Assembly: GCF_013373865.1 (NCBI RefSeq) | Contig: NC_050476.1 | Location: 3,890,501 to 3,954,500 of the forward strand | DNA: 64,000 bases | Reading direction: 5' to 3' | DNA from: Monomorium pharaonis | Lineage: Eukaryota; Arthropoda; Insecta; Hymenoptera; Formicidae | Part shown: one piece after another, positions 26,453 to 41,072 of the stretch | How the letters are laid out: every line of letters begins with the position of its first letter | Numbering within the stretch: the stretch's first letter is position 1 | Notes under the pieces: model-generated | Databases searched by the model: none | What the model was told of the DNA's origin: nothing | What the model saw: the letters and a program-made list of their open reading frames with translations, nothing else | Position numbers and translations under genes: made by a program

Positions 26453-27882
26453 TTGAACGAGCCCGGCTGGCACCTGCGGACCCCGCGCGGAAGGGAGAAA
26501 CGCTACGGCGCGCGAGCCGCGATGCCCAAAGGATCCATTAGCCATTAGCCAACGCTCATGCCCGTCAACTTGCTGTCAACGGCGGAACAATGCGTCCAGC
26601 GCGAGAAATAGAAATCGATTTTTACACTTCCCGCTTACGTCGCCATAGTTTCTCGACTCGTCCGCGCTATTCTTCCGCCCACGAGCTCCGCCACGCGAGA
26701 GTTGCGTAAGCGATATCGCTGTCGTCTCCCTCTGCCGCGATCCCGATTGCGCTTCCGCTTGTTGGCAATAGCGAATCTTCGATCGGAGCTCTTACGTAAG
26801 GGAACGTCGCCTCCTCCCGCATAAGATACGCGGGCATTTACGTAAGAGGAACGAAACGCGCGAGGACGTCTGGAGAAAGTAATCTAAGGTCGCAATCTTG
26901 TTGATACTGGCGGACAAATAAAAGAATAAGAAAGGCGAGGCGTTCGGCGATATTTTTCCATAAGCTGCGATTTCGTTCCGGCACTGGAAAGCTACCAGCG
27001 ATGTACGGACAATGTACCGAGACAATAATTCCTCCCGTCATCCTTTATTGTTTCGGCCGCGTCCGAAATTTTAAAAGACTACCCCATTACATCCTATTCA
27101 GAGGGAGAGATCCCTTAGTTCTCTTCCCTCGCGTAATCCCCGAAGTAAACCGGCGAACGCGCGAGACACCTGCGTGAAATCGAGCAGCGCCTAGAAACGC
27201 TTGCGCGAAGACCTCATTAATCAAGTTTTACGACCTTTCCAATCCCGAACGTTATTTTAATAGGTGCATATAAAATACCGTATAATATTTCCGCGCGAGC
27301 GTGTGCGCTCGTTAAATCCATTTTATTGGAAAGTCAGCGTGTAAACGAAGGGTTATAATTAACCCTTCACTTCCAAAGTTCATTACGATGGACACATTTC
27401 TTTTCTTACTTGCAACAAATATGAAAGCGTACCGTCTTGTACGTGCTATAAATGTTTCGGGGATACGTTTCGATTCTGCGCTTCAGACCTTTGCGTTTGG
27501 TACCACCTATAATTTTCGAGTAACTGTAAGAAAGCTGTAGAGAGAGAGAGAGACGGAAAGAAATTCTCCCGTCGAAAATCCAGTCTTTCCTCGTAAATGT
27601 TAAACCGGCTACTTCGTTTTATCTATAGTGACTAATGGATCCTAATCACTCTTACGAAACACGTACAACCGACACGTGTGGCCAAAAAGAATCACTCTTC
27701 TCGCTGGGACTCGCGCTGGCGTCAGGGATCGGGTCTTGTCGCTTCCTCTATCTCGCGAGTGGACCGTCGCGGTACGTGCTTACGTTACGTCATTACGCAT
27801 TTGAATGCTCGACAAATTATGCCACGAGTACGCCGCGTGTATACGTGGCACACACGCATTGAACGGTAATACGTCACGGTAC

Positions 27883-27905
27883 CGACGACGACGACGACGA
27901 CGACG
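27883..27905 (+). repeat. (ACG)n trinucleotide repeat
   Basis: Seven to eight CpG-containing ACG units. Confidence 0.85.
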
Positions 27906-30900
27906 CGCGGCTGCATTCGTGCCGGCGAACCTCGGAATCTCTTTCATGACTCTTTGACGCCGCGCCGGTGGTCGACGCTTTCCACCGAGAATCGAAGAAG
28001 TAGCATAATGCACGCGGATGGAATACGTATGCGCGGAGTCGCATAAAGTCCCGTGCCGATGGCGCGGCGGAAAGCATAATGGGCCCCCGGCTGCCATAGG
28101 TGTACCGCATTACGAGAAGGTGTGTGCTCTCTTGTCTCCACCATACCTCTCTTTCCTTCTTCGTCTCTCTCTCTCTCCCCCCTTCCCCTCTGCCCTTCGT
28201 TCACGTGCTACGAGCACGCGCGTTTGTAACCACGCACGCATACACGGGCCGGGTAACCGATACCGCGTTTGTACCCATCGTCGGGCCGAGAAAAAGAGAG
28301 ACAGAAAGGAACACAATGGCAAATGGTATTCTATTATTCCAGATGGGTCCCGCGCGCATCTCTCCTTCGTTGCTCACGGGGTCCGAGGAATGCAGGCATG
28401 AAATCATTCTCCAATATCTCACCGTAGGATTCTCCTCCCTTCGTCTCCCCAATCTCCTACCTTTCTCTCTCTCTCTCTTTCACCTTCGCTCTCCGCCTCT
28501 CCCTCTTACCGCGATGCTCCAAACAACCACGCGTCCGTAACCCAAAAGTAAACCCTAACCACCGGCATCCCCCACGTCGCACGATACGCCCCTGTCTGCG
28601 CGCTGGTCATTCATCACTCTCGTCTAATAATCCTCTTTGCTCGCCGAGGTAACATTAATTGTGGCATGGGATGCATCACGCTGAATGCGGCGGACACGCG
28701 CGCGCGTACGTGTGTGCGCGTCGGGACGAACGCGCGCCCCGAACGATGATGATCGATACCCCGCTTTTTCTCGCGGTTTTCACTTTAGCCCGGATTATGG
28801 CGGTGTGCGGTCTTTTTATTCCTTGTCATCTGTAATAGCCGCATTTAAGACTGAATGGTGCTCGTTCGAACCGCCCTTGAACGATCGTGCTCGATCGTCT
28901 GAACGTTGTCAGCCTTGACCAAGAGTACGGAGCACGCCTGATAAATTGTGGTATGCCGAAAACTTGACAATGTCAAATTGTAATAAACATTGAAATATGG
29001 TTATTAATATTTTTGAGGAAAGTTAAGGTTCTAATTTTGAAACGTCAACTAATTAATTTGACCCACTTGCAATTTATTGAAAATGTGACGTCCAGTTGAT
29101 TTCATCTTGAGTGATTGTTGTATTTGTAGAACTTGATAAGTTTAGAACACTAATTTAATTAATTCTGTGAAGTAAATTTTAAACAAGTTGACTTTCGGTC
29201 GATGTGTTTTCGTACTTGAGAATTATTACGATTTGCTTCTTTTAACGCGCGGCCCGCAGTTATATTTAAGACCTCTCTTCTCGTCCTTCTCACTTTTTTT
29301 CTTCCTGTCACGGATTCGGAGAGAATAAGAAATCGCGGGCAATGATTCGGAACAAGCCCCCCATCCTGTTTCGCGCAGACACATTTTTTCGCGGCCCATC
29401 GTTATTTCCGACTCTGGGAATGTTCTCTAACGAACGCTCATCGCGCCCTGCGAATTCGCCATTATTCCTTTCTGAAGTTCCCGAAAAAAAAAAGACGGAA
29501 ATGAAAATGTCGACGATATTATCCTGCGTATTCTAGCTATCCCTTCATTATCGTCCGTATTTATTTTACGGCGGGATATATAGGAGCGCACGAGGTACGA
29601 AGCGAATTTCTATCTCGAGTCATCTCTTCGAAATAAATTATTATTCCAAGGGCTCGCGCGGAGAGATCCGCTATATGAAAGCACGTATAAAAGAAATATT
29701 ATCGCGGCGTTGCAGAAAATTGGCGATAATATACGATATCTCCTTCCAGAAGTGTTTCGATCGAGCTTAACGATATTTTCGACCGTGTCTCGCGCCCTGG
29801 CGGATTGCATGACGTAATGCGATGCCGCGATATCCATGCTCGCGCGAATTCATCGGCCCATTTGTTCATGGTCGAATATTCGATTCTATCCCACCCGTTC
29901 GTGTATGGACTTGGAATGTTATATTGTGCGTGTGACAGGTGCACATCACACTACAGCATGTACGTTACGGATGAGACTCTTTTCGCTCTCTCGCACGGGG
30001 TCTCTACGATGAAAGCGACCAAGCTCCAATGCACAATTCCACCTGCTGTAAACGGTGGCGATGGTGAGTCCGCGTCTCGAAAAGTGCAAATTTGCAGATC
30101 GATAACCGAGACGTTTACTTTAACTCCCCTCTCTTGCCAATATTATTCTTGCTAAGCCACTAATATTATTTTAGAATACTCTTCTATCAGCCTATTTTCA
30201 AACAAATTATAATTTTTTTATAGCTATATTGCTACCTAAACTTTTTACCTGTATAAGAAGAAAATATATCAATATTTTACACCTCGACTATACAATTTTT
30301 ATTTAAAAAATATTTCTATTTACAACTTTCCTATTTGCACGTTACGCGAAGACAATGACCTCAGAGCTATAAATTAAACCATGTGCGGCTTGAAAACAGT
30401 GCAAGCCGCATTTATGTTTCTGACTAGGGGTGCGCAACCCTCATGAAATAGCCCTCGCGTTTCAGATGTTTATTTGTATAACGACTAGCCCATACGGGTT
30501 GGTTACCCATTGTGTGCGCCTTTGACTTTGATATGATTTATCTCGAATTACGTGTTCAAGTCGCACATAAATTTTTCTCTTATCTAATAACGATAGGGAC
30601 TATTACTAAACGGGGATAAAAACTGGCAGGATCGATCGATGAGTAAACTCTTATAACATCTACAGTGTAAAGTTACGAACAATTTCGAAATCGCGAATAA
30701 AATATTCCACCATCCTTGAGAAGAATTTATATTACGTATTTATGCAAGATATTTCAAAATTAAATTTCTTCTCGTCATAGTATGTACCATAAAAGAAAGT
30801 TTCAAATGTAAATATTCGCTATTACTGTCACTCATTACGAAAGATATACCTTTCTTAGACATTTATTCCTGTAGCAGGAATTTTTAACGAATAAAAATTG

Positions 30901-30917
30901 AGACAGACAAAGAATGG

Positions 30918-31138
30918 TTTTGCGCTGAAGTATCTAAAAATTTAGCTAGATACATTTAAATATAATTTTGCTCGGTCATTAAAATAATTTTGTAGAATAC
31001 AAATTGTAGCTGCTAGAATGTCAAAACTTTACGTAGCCTTGCCTGAGCGACCTACATAATTATTTTAATGGTTCAGCAAAGTTATTTTCAAATCTGTATC
31101 TATGTGCTTAATCAAATTTTTAGATACTGAGCAAAACT
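30918..31138. mobile_element. Hairpin element (MITE-like), family A copy 1
   Basis: The arms begin GTTTTGCGCTGAAGTATCTA on the left; the inverse of the right end starts GTTTTGCTCAGTATCTA. Homology continues through TAAAAATTT, AGATACA, TTTTGCT and CATTAAAATAATT on both sides. No coding capacity. The right half also aligns directly to the right half of the element at 32498-32711, so the two are members of one family. Confidence 0.65.
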
Positions 31139-32497
31139 GCAGTTGTTTTCGTTATGAATATTTTAAAACCATCATTCATTTCACATATTGTATTATAGAA
31201 AATTTCGTTATATAAATCAAAACGTATCTTTTATAATATTTTAACGAAAGTGTCGGCGCAGGTAAATTAATGTGTGCAAAAGTACACAAGATACATAAAA
31301 ACTTTGACAAGCGCAGGATTTCTGTTCCCACGAAACGTCGTTGAGAAATTAGCCCGTGTCATCGACCTGCGGAAAGATTCGACTTCAAAGATAGTAATCG
31401 CGGAATTTACGCGCGCGACCCGTGCTCGGAATTCCATAAAGAGCAACGAGTATGTACCGAAGCTAATGCTGCCGCGCTGCAGCACCGTCACACTCTGCGC
31501 GCTTTTTGCACGGACACTCACGGCACGAATGCAATCGCGCGCGCACACCACCACGCGACTTAGCCTTAATTAGCTTAGTTCGGCTTAATGCAGCGAGATG
31601 CCCGTGCCTTTGTCTCCCATATGCAGGCGCGCGCGCACCCCCACATACATACACACACGTATACATGTATTTGTTCCCCTAATGCATGTACGCGTAGATC
31701 GCATAGTAGTGGCGCAACGCTGCATGTCGGCGGACGTGCTGAATGTCGAACACTTTCTCCGACGTGGCGATATCGGTAATGCTTCGATTTATTGGTCGAC
31801 ACTTAGACCCGTTGCTCCAGATTCCGCGGTCGGATCGGATCGGGACCGGTATATAAGGCGATATGAATTAGTTTCACGCGGTAATCGCTCGTATACGTGC
31901 GCGAAAAGGAGAGAGAGAGAGAGAAATAGAGACGAGGGGAAAAAGAGAAAGAGAGAAGGCACTCGCGAGATCGAGGATTATGCGCTCTTTAATCGAGCTG
32001 TCGATCGGCAGAGCCGTCGATCGTGCTCCGTTTCTCCTCGAATAAAGTCACGAAGAAATTCTTCGATAAATACATCGGCGATCAGCGTTGTCGACGATGT
32101 CGGATTACACAGGAGAAATTAAACCAACAAACACCGCTCGCGATAAATCATTTTGAAAAGCAATTAGCGGCGGATCTGTTATTAGGTGCTCGAGCGATAT
32201 CCTATGCTAGATGCTCGAAGCGTACGTGTCCCGACGCACGTTCGTCCCGTTGAAAAGCATTTCTCGAGCAATGATTTCGTCGTCATAAAAGACGTCTAAA
32301 AGCAGCGACATAGAGATTCAACGGATTTTCGCTTTTTAATACGCGACACTAGTCCGCAGACGGAGTGAGGTCATCTATTTCTAATTGCGAACATGATAAA
32401 GTCTGTAACTATTATAAAACATGCCAATATAACGTTTCTGTTTTAAATGAATAAACGTAAAAGGTAATTCATTAAAGATATTCATTATACCTTAATA

Positions 32498-32711
32498 CGG
32501 AGAGAACGATTTTGCTGAAGTCTAAAAATAATCACGTTAGATCATCAAGATAATTATATTGGACGTTTAAGTTGGAATGCGAAAACTTTGTGCAGCAATA
32601 TCGTCATGCTTGAGCTTCCTACGTAATTATTTCGACGGTCCAATTTAAAATTATTTCACTGATCTGTATCTAGCTGAATTTTCAAATAGCGCAGTAAAAT
32701 TATTCCCTCCG
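32498..32711. mobile_element. Hairpin element (MITE-like), family A copy 2
   Basis: The left end is CGGAGAGAACGATTTTGCTG; the inverse of the right end is CGGAGGGAATAATTTTACTG. It shares an internal block with copy 1 (CCTACGTAATTATTT against CCTACATAATTATTTT, and GATCTGTATCTAGCTGAATTTT against AATCTGTATCTATGTGCTTAAT). The base pair TA precedes the left end and TGTA follows the right end, which would fit a Tc1/mariner-type insertion, though this is not certain. Confidence 0.6.
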
Positions 32712-34810
32712 TGTATAAGTGAAGAACGGCATTACCGCGGTTACGAGCTTGATTAGACATGCGATACGCGCGCGCAGTGTGCTCGATTAATTCGAGGAAC
32801 ATTGGTCTTCAGGAACTTTAACGAACAGGCAAAATTTTCTCAAGACCGCGCACGACCCGCATGCACGATCGCCAAGTTCCGTAATCATTGCGGGTTATCT
32901 CCCGGCGTTACGCAACCGCGCGCGCGTTGTTGTACTCGGTGTATGTAAAGCGGACGCGTTAACCGGTATGAAGTGCACGTGCGAGTAACTCGGTCCCCGC
33001 GAGTCCTCGCAATCCGCTGACAGAAACGTTAAATTGGCTCGTGTGTCCCGCGCGTTCTCTCCCGGACATTTACGACTGTGCCGCGCCGACCGACGAGGGA
33101 GGAACCGGTTGCTTCCGCGAATGATTTTTTTCGAGCTGCGTTTACGATGAAATAATGCGAGTCATTTTGCGGGCTGCAGGCAATCGCGCTCGAGTGACGC
33201 TAAAGACATACCGAAACGAGACCCGCAGGAATTCCCTCGCGTCCCGACCTTGCTGGTCACGTTACGACGGGGCCTTCTTTCATACGGTTGAGGCGGCTAA
33301 AGTGGACAAGTACATAATTGCCCCGATTTCATCTGGCAAGTACATCTATTCAAGTAGTTGAAGTTGTGATTATTACGCCTAGTACCAGCGAAGTCGAGAT
33401 CCCTCTTACTTAATAACGTTAAATATGCTTACGCAAATGAAATCTACGACAGTGCCAATATACATATATCCCTGAGAGACTTTGATGTAATAAGTATTTA
33501 GAGATAAAATACTTCAGATAAAATATTTTTCGTCGGTAGAACAAAAGGGAGATGACGGGCATCGGCAATCAGGGACGAGTACGTGCCAGCGAGGACACGA
33601 ATAATCTCGAAGGTTGTAAGCGCCGTCGAACATCAAACGACTGGGCCCCGGTGATTTGTTTTCGGTGTAAAATTCGCGATTCTCCTCGCGTCCACGCCGG
33701 TACGTAGCCGCGTGTACCGAACGGACGTGTCCACGGATTGAAAAGGATGTACACCACGGAACAATGTGAGTCGCGTCCTCGAGACGGCCATTTCTTGAGG
33801 ATTGGACATTTTCAGTGTCGCATTGGCTCCGGCAGTTCGGTTAATTTCGAATTTCGTTGTCGGGGCACGTACTCCCTCGTACGCAAAAAAAAAGTGTGAT
33901 TCCGATCGTGAGGAGGTGGTTTTCTTGGAAGACCAAAAATTTTATCGCGTCAAGTTCAAAGTTGATGTTATAAATAACGAAGATATTTCCAAATAGAGGA
34001 TCGTAAATTTGTTAATGACTATTTCAAAATGTAGAACTGTTGAAAAAAATATTTATATATTTTATATAGAAAGGTTAAAATTTATGAAAGTCTCACTGAG
34101 GGAAGCGGCAATTTAAGACGTGCAATTAAATTAAATTGAGAGTCACGTTACCGTACCGTTGTCACGTCGATTTAATAAAACAAAATTGAAATTAATTCGC
34201 GGGATCGTCGAATTAACATCAAGATATAATAACAACTCTCGCGAATTAAACGAGACACATCGCATCCAATTAACGTTTCGTTAAGAGTTAATGAGCGCTT
34301 TCGCCGCCGTCACGACGCGCAAGGGCATCGCGCGGATTTGTCTCCTCGCTTTGGGGATTTGTCGCGGGTACGCCGGGCGGTCGCGCGCTAACCAGATTCT
34401 CGTTATTACGTACATATACATCCTCGTATAACAAGGGGGATTGCGTAATCGGGTCAACTCTCCTCCGGGGCCGAGGAGCGCGACGTCCGTCCAGTTAGCG
34501 CTTTGAGGAAGAGAAAGGGGGAAGGGACCAGGGTACCATCGCTGGCGCTTGATTGTCGCTCTTAATGCCAATAGGAAATGACTCACTCCTTAACGCCGCA
34601 ATGATATCACTCGAGTGGTCGTGCGACCGGCGCGCGGGGATCGAGCGCGCGCGCACGCGATGCGAGATCATGATCCGATCGCACGTATACATACACAAGG
34701 TAGGTAGATCTAGTCGAGCGTGGGCTCTATGAGTATCATACTACAACGATCGGCCACCGATGCCATTCACGTCGAGCACTTCGCGTTTCGCTCGTTTACA
34801 ACGTTATCCG

Positions 34811-34842
34811 CGCTCGCTCGCTCGTTCGCTCGTTCGCTCGCG
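34811..34842 (+). repeat. (CTCG/TTCG)n tetranucleotide repeat
   Basis: Eight GCTC/GTTC units in CpG-rich sequence. Confidence 0.85.
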
Positions 34843-35827
34843 CGAAGTTGCGATTGCGTAATTATGCCATTTGCAAGGCACCGCTTATCCTACTTGTGAA
34901 TAGTCTCTCCGAAGTGCAAACTTTCCTCGAAAATTTCAGCAGTCTAACAGTTCTCGCGGGATAACGAGGCGAGAGAAGCGGGCAAACGTCTTCTTTTGCG
35001 CAACTGCCGGCTGCGTGTTGACGGAGCGTTATTATTACAGGAGCCAATTGCGGGGATTTGCAAACACGCGGCCCCGCAGTCAATTATATCTACAAGTATT
35101 GTATGTAATTTAAAAGCTCATTTGCTGCGCCCGCGCTTACAAATGAATCTCTCTCTCTCCTCGGCCCGAATCGCCGCGTTGCGGTCGTTTCAAAATCGAC
35201 TTTTACAGAGCTAGTTTAACCGCGAACGATCCGGACGAGCCGGTAATTATTGGCAATAGAGCTCGGCACACACACCGCATAGTATCGGCTTTGGCGTAGC
35301 CGATTAGCTGTATACTTTGTCCTTCGCTTTAATGCATGTATGCATACATGTGAGCGCGGTACAACAAGAGAATGTCCCGAAGCCATCGTCGCGACGGCGC
35401 GGCGCAAACACGGAGATCGAGACGATTAGGACTCGCGTATGCGAGTCGATGAGTGCAAAACCGTCGTACGTAGACATTTCGCGGTCGACGTAGGCGGTTC
35501 TTATAGGCGTCGGAACGTCGATTGCGCGCACCCGGTATCTGTAATTATTTAGGTCGCCGGCTGCGTTGAGCAACGCAGAAACGAGAGTCTCGCGCTGGGC
35601 GGCGACGCTGGGCTTGTACAGCTGGGATGGACTGTGAGCGCCGCTGATAGTTTTATAGGCGCATACGTTAGGCTCCTGGTAACGAGGGAAAGCTTCATTA
35701 GTCCCGCGAGGATGCTGCCCCATTCGTCCATTCGTAATTTCGCTTTAATCGCCCTCGTCCTCGGCGCCTCGCCACGCGCCTCTCGATCTTTTTCTTCCGT
35801 CCGTAACGTCAGCGAGGAAAGTAAGTG

Positions 35828-35856
<29 letters not shown>
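35828..35856 (+). repeat. (CT)n microsatellite, 14 units
   Basis: Pure CT tract. Confidence 0.92.
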
Positions 35857-35858
<2 letters not shown>

Positions 35859-38800
35859 GTTCGCGCGCGTAAAGTAAACGCTTATTAAATAGCGCATAAA
35901 TAAAGACCTTTTCCCGTCGCGCCGCGACGTCGCGGCGTTCCGAGGCGCCGGAGTTATTGCTGCTGGGGCACAAAGGCTGCGACTCGTCGTCTTAAATTAT
36001 ATTTCGCGATTCTTAACGAGGGCCCCGCGAGTACACCGCCGGATGAATACCGTACGAGAAAGAGCAAAGAGAGAGCGAGAGAGAAGCTGAGAAAGAGAGA
36101 ACGGTAATAGCGAGTTAATAGCTGGCGCGATTTCGCGCGAGTGCCCGCCGGGCGTCGTGCTCTCCTACGCCCGGCACCGATCCGCTATCTCCATGGTGGA
36201 ACAACACTAATATCGGCAAAGATGATGGATGTCGTGTCGGGGGAAACTGTTTGCGAGAAACCGTACATCGCGCGGCCCGGTTGCATACCGGTTTCCCCCG
36301 TAGCGTAGCGTATACGGCAAATCTCAAGCACAGCATCTCACCGGAGCAGAACAAATATATTGTATCCCGCTGTCATTTGCTAAACGTAGTACGTAATAAG
36401 TGGAAACGCCTGTACCTCAAAGCCGTACTATCTAAATCATAACACTCGCCCGTTTGTACAGGAAGCGTAAATAACTCTGTTGGCCTACAAAGTAAGTTTT
36501 ATGCTTCTAGTCTGAGTCGCCAAATTTTAATTATGACTTTAGAGTTAATTTAAAAAATTAGATTAAAATTTTAGTAACACTATATGTATATTTAAAAAAA
36601 TGTTAATAATTAGAATTTGTCCTATATGTACCTTATCTAAAAAAAATATTTTGTAAGAATTGCACGTAAATATTTACTAGATAAATTATATTTACAAATG
36701 ACTGCCTTTACTATTGAACGTAAAATCGTGCTCCGGTCTCTGCCTGTTAGAATTATGACGCTTCAGGGAGACGTCGGCACAGAGAAATGCGAGAAAGCGC
36801 GGCGTGTCTCCAAAGATCGTGGGTGTATATCGCAACGGGATGATGAGGTAAGAGAGCGATTCCGGAGCAAGAGCGACCGCACAGGAACGCCTGGAGGAGG
36901 TGAAGGAAGAGAGGGCAAAAGAGAAGAAGTGGATCTACATAAGAGATCATGACTCGGGCGCGCTAAGTCGAGTTTCGCCGCGCGCGGAGAGCCGGAGAGG
37001 AGAAAGTTACCAGGAACTGCCTGAATCTGCCCGATTGGCAGCCTCCTTGCGCGCCTTTTCCACGGACCCCCGGGAGTATTGTAGTCACGAACGTGCAAAC
37101 CATAACAGCAACAATAACCCGTCCCACTCCTCCGCCTCTTCCCACCTCGCACAACGAGCCTTTGTTCGCTTCTCCTCTCTCGGCGTGCGGGTGGTTTGTT
37201 CTACTACGCGATACTTGCTCGCTGTATTTTCAATCTTCGTTATTATTTTATTTTTCCTCTCTTATCTGCCGTGCTTGTGGCGCGCGTTGTCGGAACGTTC
37301 TTCCTGAAAACTTTATGAAAGTAGAATAACTTCGTGTACGTTCGCTACTACATGTAAAATGCATCTCCCGCTCGCGACTCGTCCATTCGCGATATTATCT
37401 GGTTGATTCAATTAACAATGGTTTTTTGGCAAGTTTCCAACAACGAAAGATATTTTATCTGGTATGATTTACCACGAAATTCTTTCTTATTTGGAGTTTT
37501 CCTTTACTTACAGTTCTATTATAATTCACTTTTATTTCATTATAAATAAGTTTTTTATTTAATGAAGTAAGAAGATATTCGATTTGACGAATACAACGCG
37601 AAGTCGATTTTAGTACAATGCAATACCGAGCCGTTAGTTTGTAGTAATTATTAGTTCTTTCTCAACATCGAGTCTCGTTGCATTACACTGCTCCGATCTC
37701 AATCTCGTGCCATTAGTTGCAATTAATCCCGACGATTGAATTTTCTACGAGTGAATAATCCGGCGCGCTTGTATACGTGAATCCGTGAATGTCGTTGAGT
37801 GATTACACTTCCATGATCGAGGACCAACGATCGAGAGTAACCCGATGACTCGTTAAAATGGCCAGAAGATTCGATTACTGTTGAGGGTTTTCGAAATCGA
37901 CGATCTGTTTTCATCCTGATTGTTGCTACCGCGTTCGAAGCACGCAATCGTACTGATTCGTGGCGTTTCGCTAATGAGCCGCGATTACAGTCATGCAAAT
38001 TTTCTTAATTAATCCACCCGACGATTTCTGCACGATTGAACTGTGACTCAATCGTAATCGGGGTCAAAATGCCGATTGTTCTTTTGACTCATTGATTTAG
38101 ATACCCATTGTTAACCTTGCTAATCTTTTTGAACGAGAAAATTATTCATCTTTACGTAATAAGCATCGTGCTTTACGCACATGCTTTTGGTATTAAATTG
38201 CTATTATGTTCTAATTTTTATCTTGAAATTCTAGATTCATTTTCGATTGACCTGAAGAAAGCTACCGCACTCCACTTTTCGCGGCTCCGTTTCAAGACAC
38301 GAATTTATTCCCTACGATCTCGCGCGTTCGCATAACAATATCGATAATTAATCGATAATGTCGTTCCGCCGGTTGTAAGTAACGCCTACCCGACGGTGAA
38401 CCGACCCACAGCACATCGAGATCGGACAGTTATTAATAATTACACTTTCGAGACCGTTCAGATCGGCAGATACGTCCGGACGTTCGGCTGATTTGTCAAT
38501 ACGCGGCGAGTAATGTGTTTCGCCGCCGCGTAGCCGAAGCCTGATTACGATATTTGTTCGCCTGCGAACCGATAATGCACCTCGCGATAACGAGATGTTG
38601 ATTATATTGTCGTATACGTCGGATATGATTGACATTATTATCATTGCATACATCACAATGTAGAAAATTTAATTTAACATGGATGTTACGTACATAATAT
38701 CGCGTCTACCTCTCTTTCTCTTTAGATCTTGTCACTTGTATATTTGTATATTATATAAGTGCATCTATCATTACAATCATGCTTTTCATATTTAAACTTC

Positions 38801-41072
38801 ATATTAAAATTATTATGACATTATGTCTAAAATATCCCAATCAAAAATCACTGAAAAATACATTGTGATACAAATAGTTTCCAGAATATTGATTAAAAAA
38901 TGAAAGTTCATTATTCGATAAAGAAAAAATTTCACATTCTTTAAATTATACTTCTAATCTATCCTATTAAAATTATAAAATTATCGAGTTTATTCCTTAT
39001 TATTCTTAATTAAATAGTAGCATAACTAGACGCATGTGTGCCTGCTCTTATCACAATGTAACAATGAAAAATGGCGCGGATAACTTGTTAAAGGATATGC
39101 CTACGTCGTAAGGAAATAGTTCCATTAATAATTCCGCTTTCGCCGTCAGATAGATCAAGATATATGCCGAAATGTTAGTAGAATTGGTTTATGTCGGTTA
39201 GTAATCCGGTGCAGCAGTAGAGCCATAACTTCGATATTTATATTACAGTATAACCTATAATACTTTCTACTACCAGATAACCAGACTGTATTTGAAGCTG
39301 GTAAAGACGGGAAGATAGTCGGGACCGTTTAATATCCTCTGTGCTACTGTTGGATTATTCCGTTTGTACGACGCTGTAAATTCTCGAAACTTTTCGGTAG
39401 TAAAGTAGAAAGCGGAGCTGTGTCGCGTTTCCGTCCAATTATAAATTCTACAGGACAAATTAAAAAGGATGAATCCTTGTGCATCGAGATAGCCTTGATT
39501 TTTGAATTACGAGTGTTTTGAAATTAGGAAGCTCGCTGAATAAAGAGAAATAAAGTCAAATAAAACATTTTAAGTTCATATTTAGAACGCGCTTATAAAA
39601 AAATGCATTTTTTTACTGTTTTATTATTTATGTCTAATAAACGATCAAGATAGAATAATAAAAAATGCGCTTTGGATATAAATCTTGTTCTTTGTTTAAA
39701 TTAGATTTTCAAAATATAAAAAATATAGAGATTGATATAATAAAACATAAATTAAATATTGAAGTCAATATTCATAATTGTCATCTGTTGATAATTATGT
39801 GTACGGCTGTTATTAATTACTAAGATATATTAATGTGCGCGTATCGTTTGTCAACGTATAACGCTTAATGAGTTTGCCATGTTACATACACATTTGATAC
39901 GCATATTCTGCCAGTATAAACTCATAATACTCTTAAATGATTGCCAGATGCTCTTCGCCGTACTGATGCTCAATGAAATTTCAAGTTGTGTTTAATGTGA
40001 CACACTCCCATATTATTACATATGGCGAATCAAATATAACGTATCAACGAATTGAAATGTTTTGTAAAGAAGTGAGGAATACGTTAATCCGTTCGTAATA
40101 ACATGTTTGTAAAATTAAATGTCATCTAATAATAAAAATTAATAAAGAATAATATAAAATTGCCTTAACGCTGCATCAACAAAATTACATTGAATAAAGA
40201 TCGCAAAATTTAGCACGCATGTTACTGAATAAACGCAACGGATTGTAAGCGCTTTTCAGGTTTTTCTCCGCCGCGAATATGTTATAAAAAAATATGTTAT
40301 GATATCACGTTAGCGTACGGATGCTGCGGCGTCGCGTTCAACGATTATTTTCATCGCTTCGGCCATTGTTACGTGACAAGATACTAACCGGCGACGTGCG
40401 TGTACAAGATTAGTCATTGATTTCAAAGAGCTAAACCTGTGGTTACGGCCGCTCTCGCACGATACGGAGATTCCACGGCGTTGAGTTTAACTATGATTCG
40501 CGTAATGACATCCGAGAACGCGCCGAGAGCTCAGTTAAAATGTATCTTCCGTTCCAGCGAATAAAACCCGGCATTTACTCCTTCCTGAAATGATATAATA
40601 ATACGGCTGTCTGTCAATACACGAATGCGCCCGCCGTTTTTTCTTGCACTCGCGCCGGGCGGGTGGCACACCTACGTGACGTAAAGACTCGCCTCCACAC
40701 ATGGACATGGATTTTAACCGATAATTACACGTCCGTTTTTAATAATGCAGACCGATTCGACCTCGAAACCATTCTCTTCTTCTTGGTATTTTCTTTCGTC
40801 TTACAGAAGTATTTTAAGCGCTTGTAGAAATATTTCTCTTCCAACACCTCTCCCAATCTTTCCCAGAATTGTCTTAAAGGATCTACGCGAAATCCCGCGT
40901 ACTTCTCCTTTCCTTTGAATTTTGAAGAGCTCACACGAAATTTCGAGATAACTATATAATCGATAGGTAATTATCAATACATCGTGTTTTACCATTTATT
41001 TCCTCGTCCTGTGATTAATTCACCCATCTCATGCCAGGTACAGCGCTGCTGTAAAATGAGCATGGCATTTAG

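Larger units (their letters stand above)
21731..30917. other. Intergenic sequence without a supported gene
   Basis: Upstream of ephrin. It is AT-rich at 21735-22300, 23200-23400, 24350-24600 and 28930-29200 and otherwise mixed, with CpG-rich islands at 26000-26800 and 27830-28300. All open frames are short, overlap on both strands, and lack domain similarity or convincing splice structure. The CAGTG/CACTG array and simple repeats inside it are listed separately. Distal regulatory DNA is plausible but cannot be shown from sequence alone. Confidence 0.5.

Noticed and set aside
31598..32122. 174-codon plus-strand frame
   Set aside because: Includes a GA-repeat translation and lacks family resemblance.
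35304..35723. 139-codon minus-strand frame
   Set aside because: No domain, no splice context; overlapped by frames on both strands.
40725..40995. Lys-rich minus-strand frames
   Set aside because: No start context or homologous motif recognised; two overlapping frames of similar length suggest chance.
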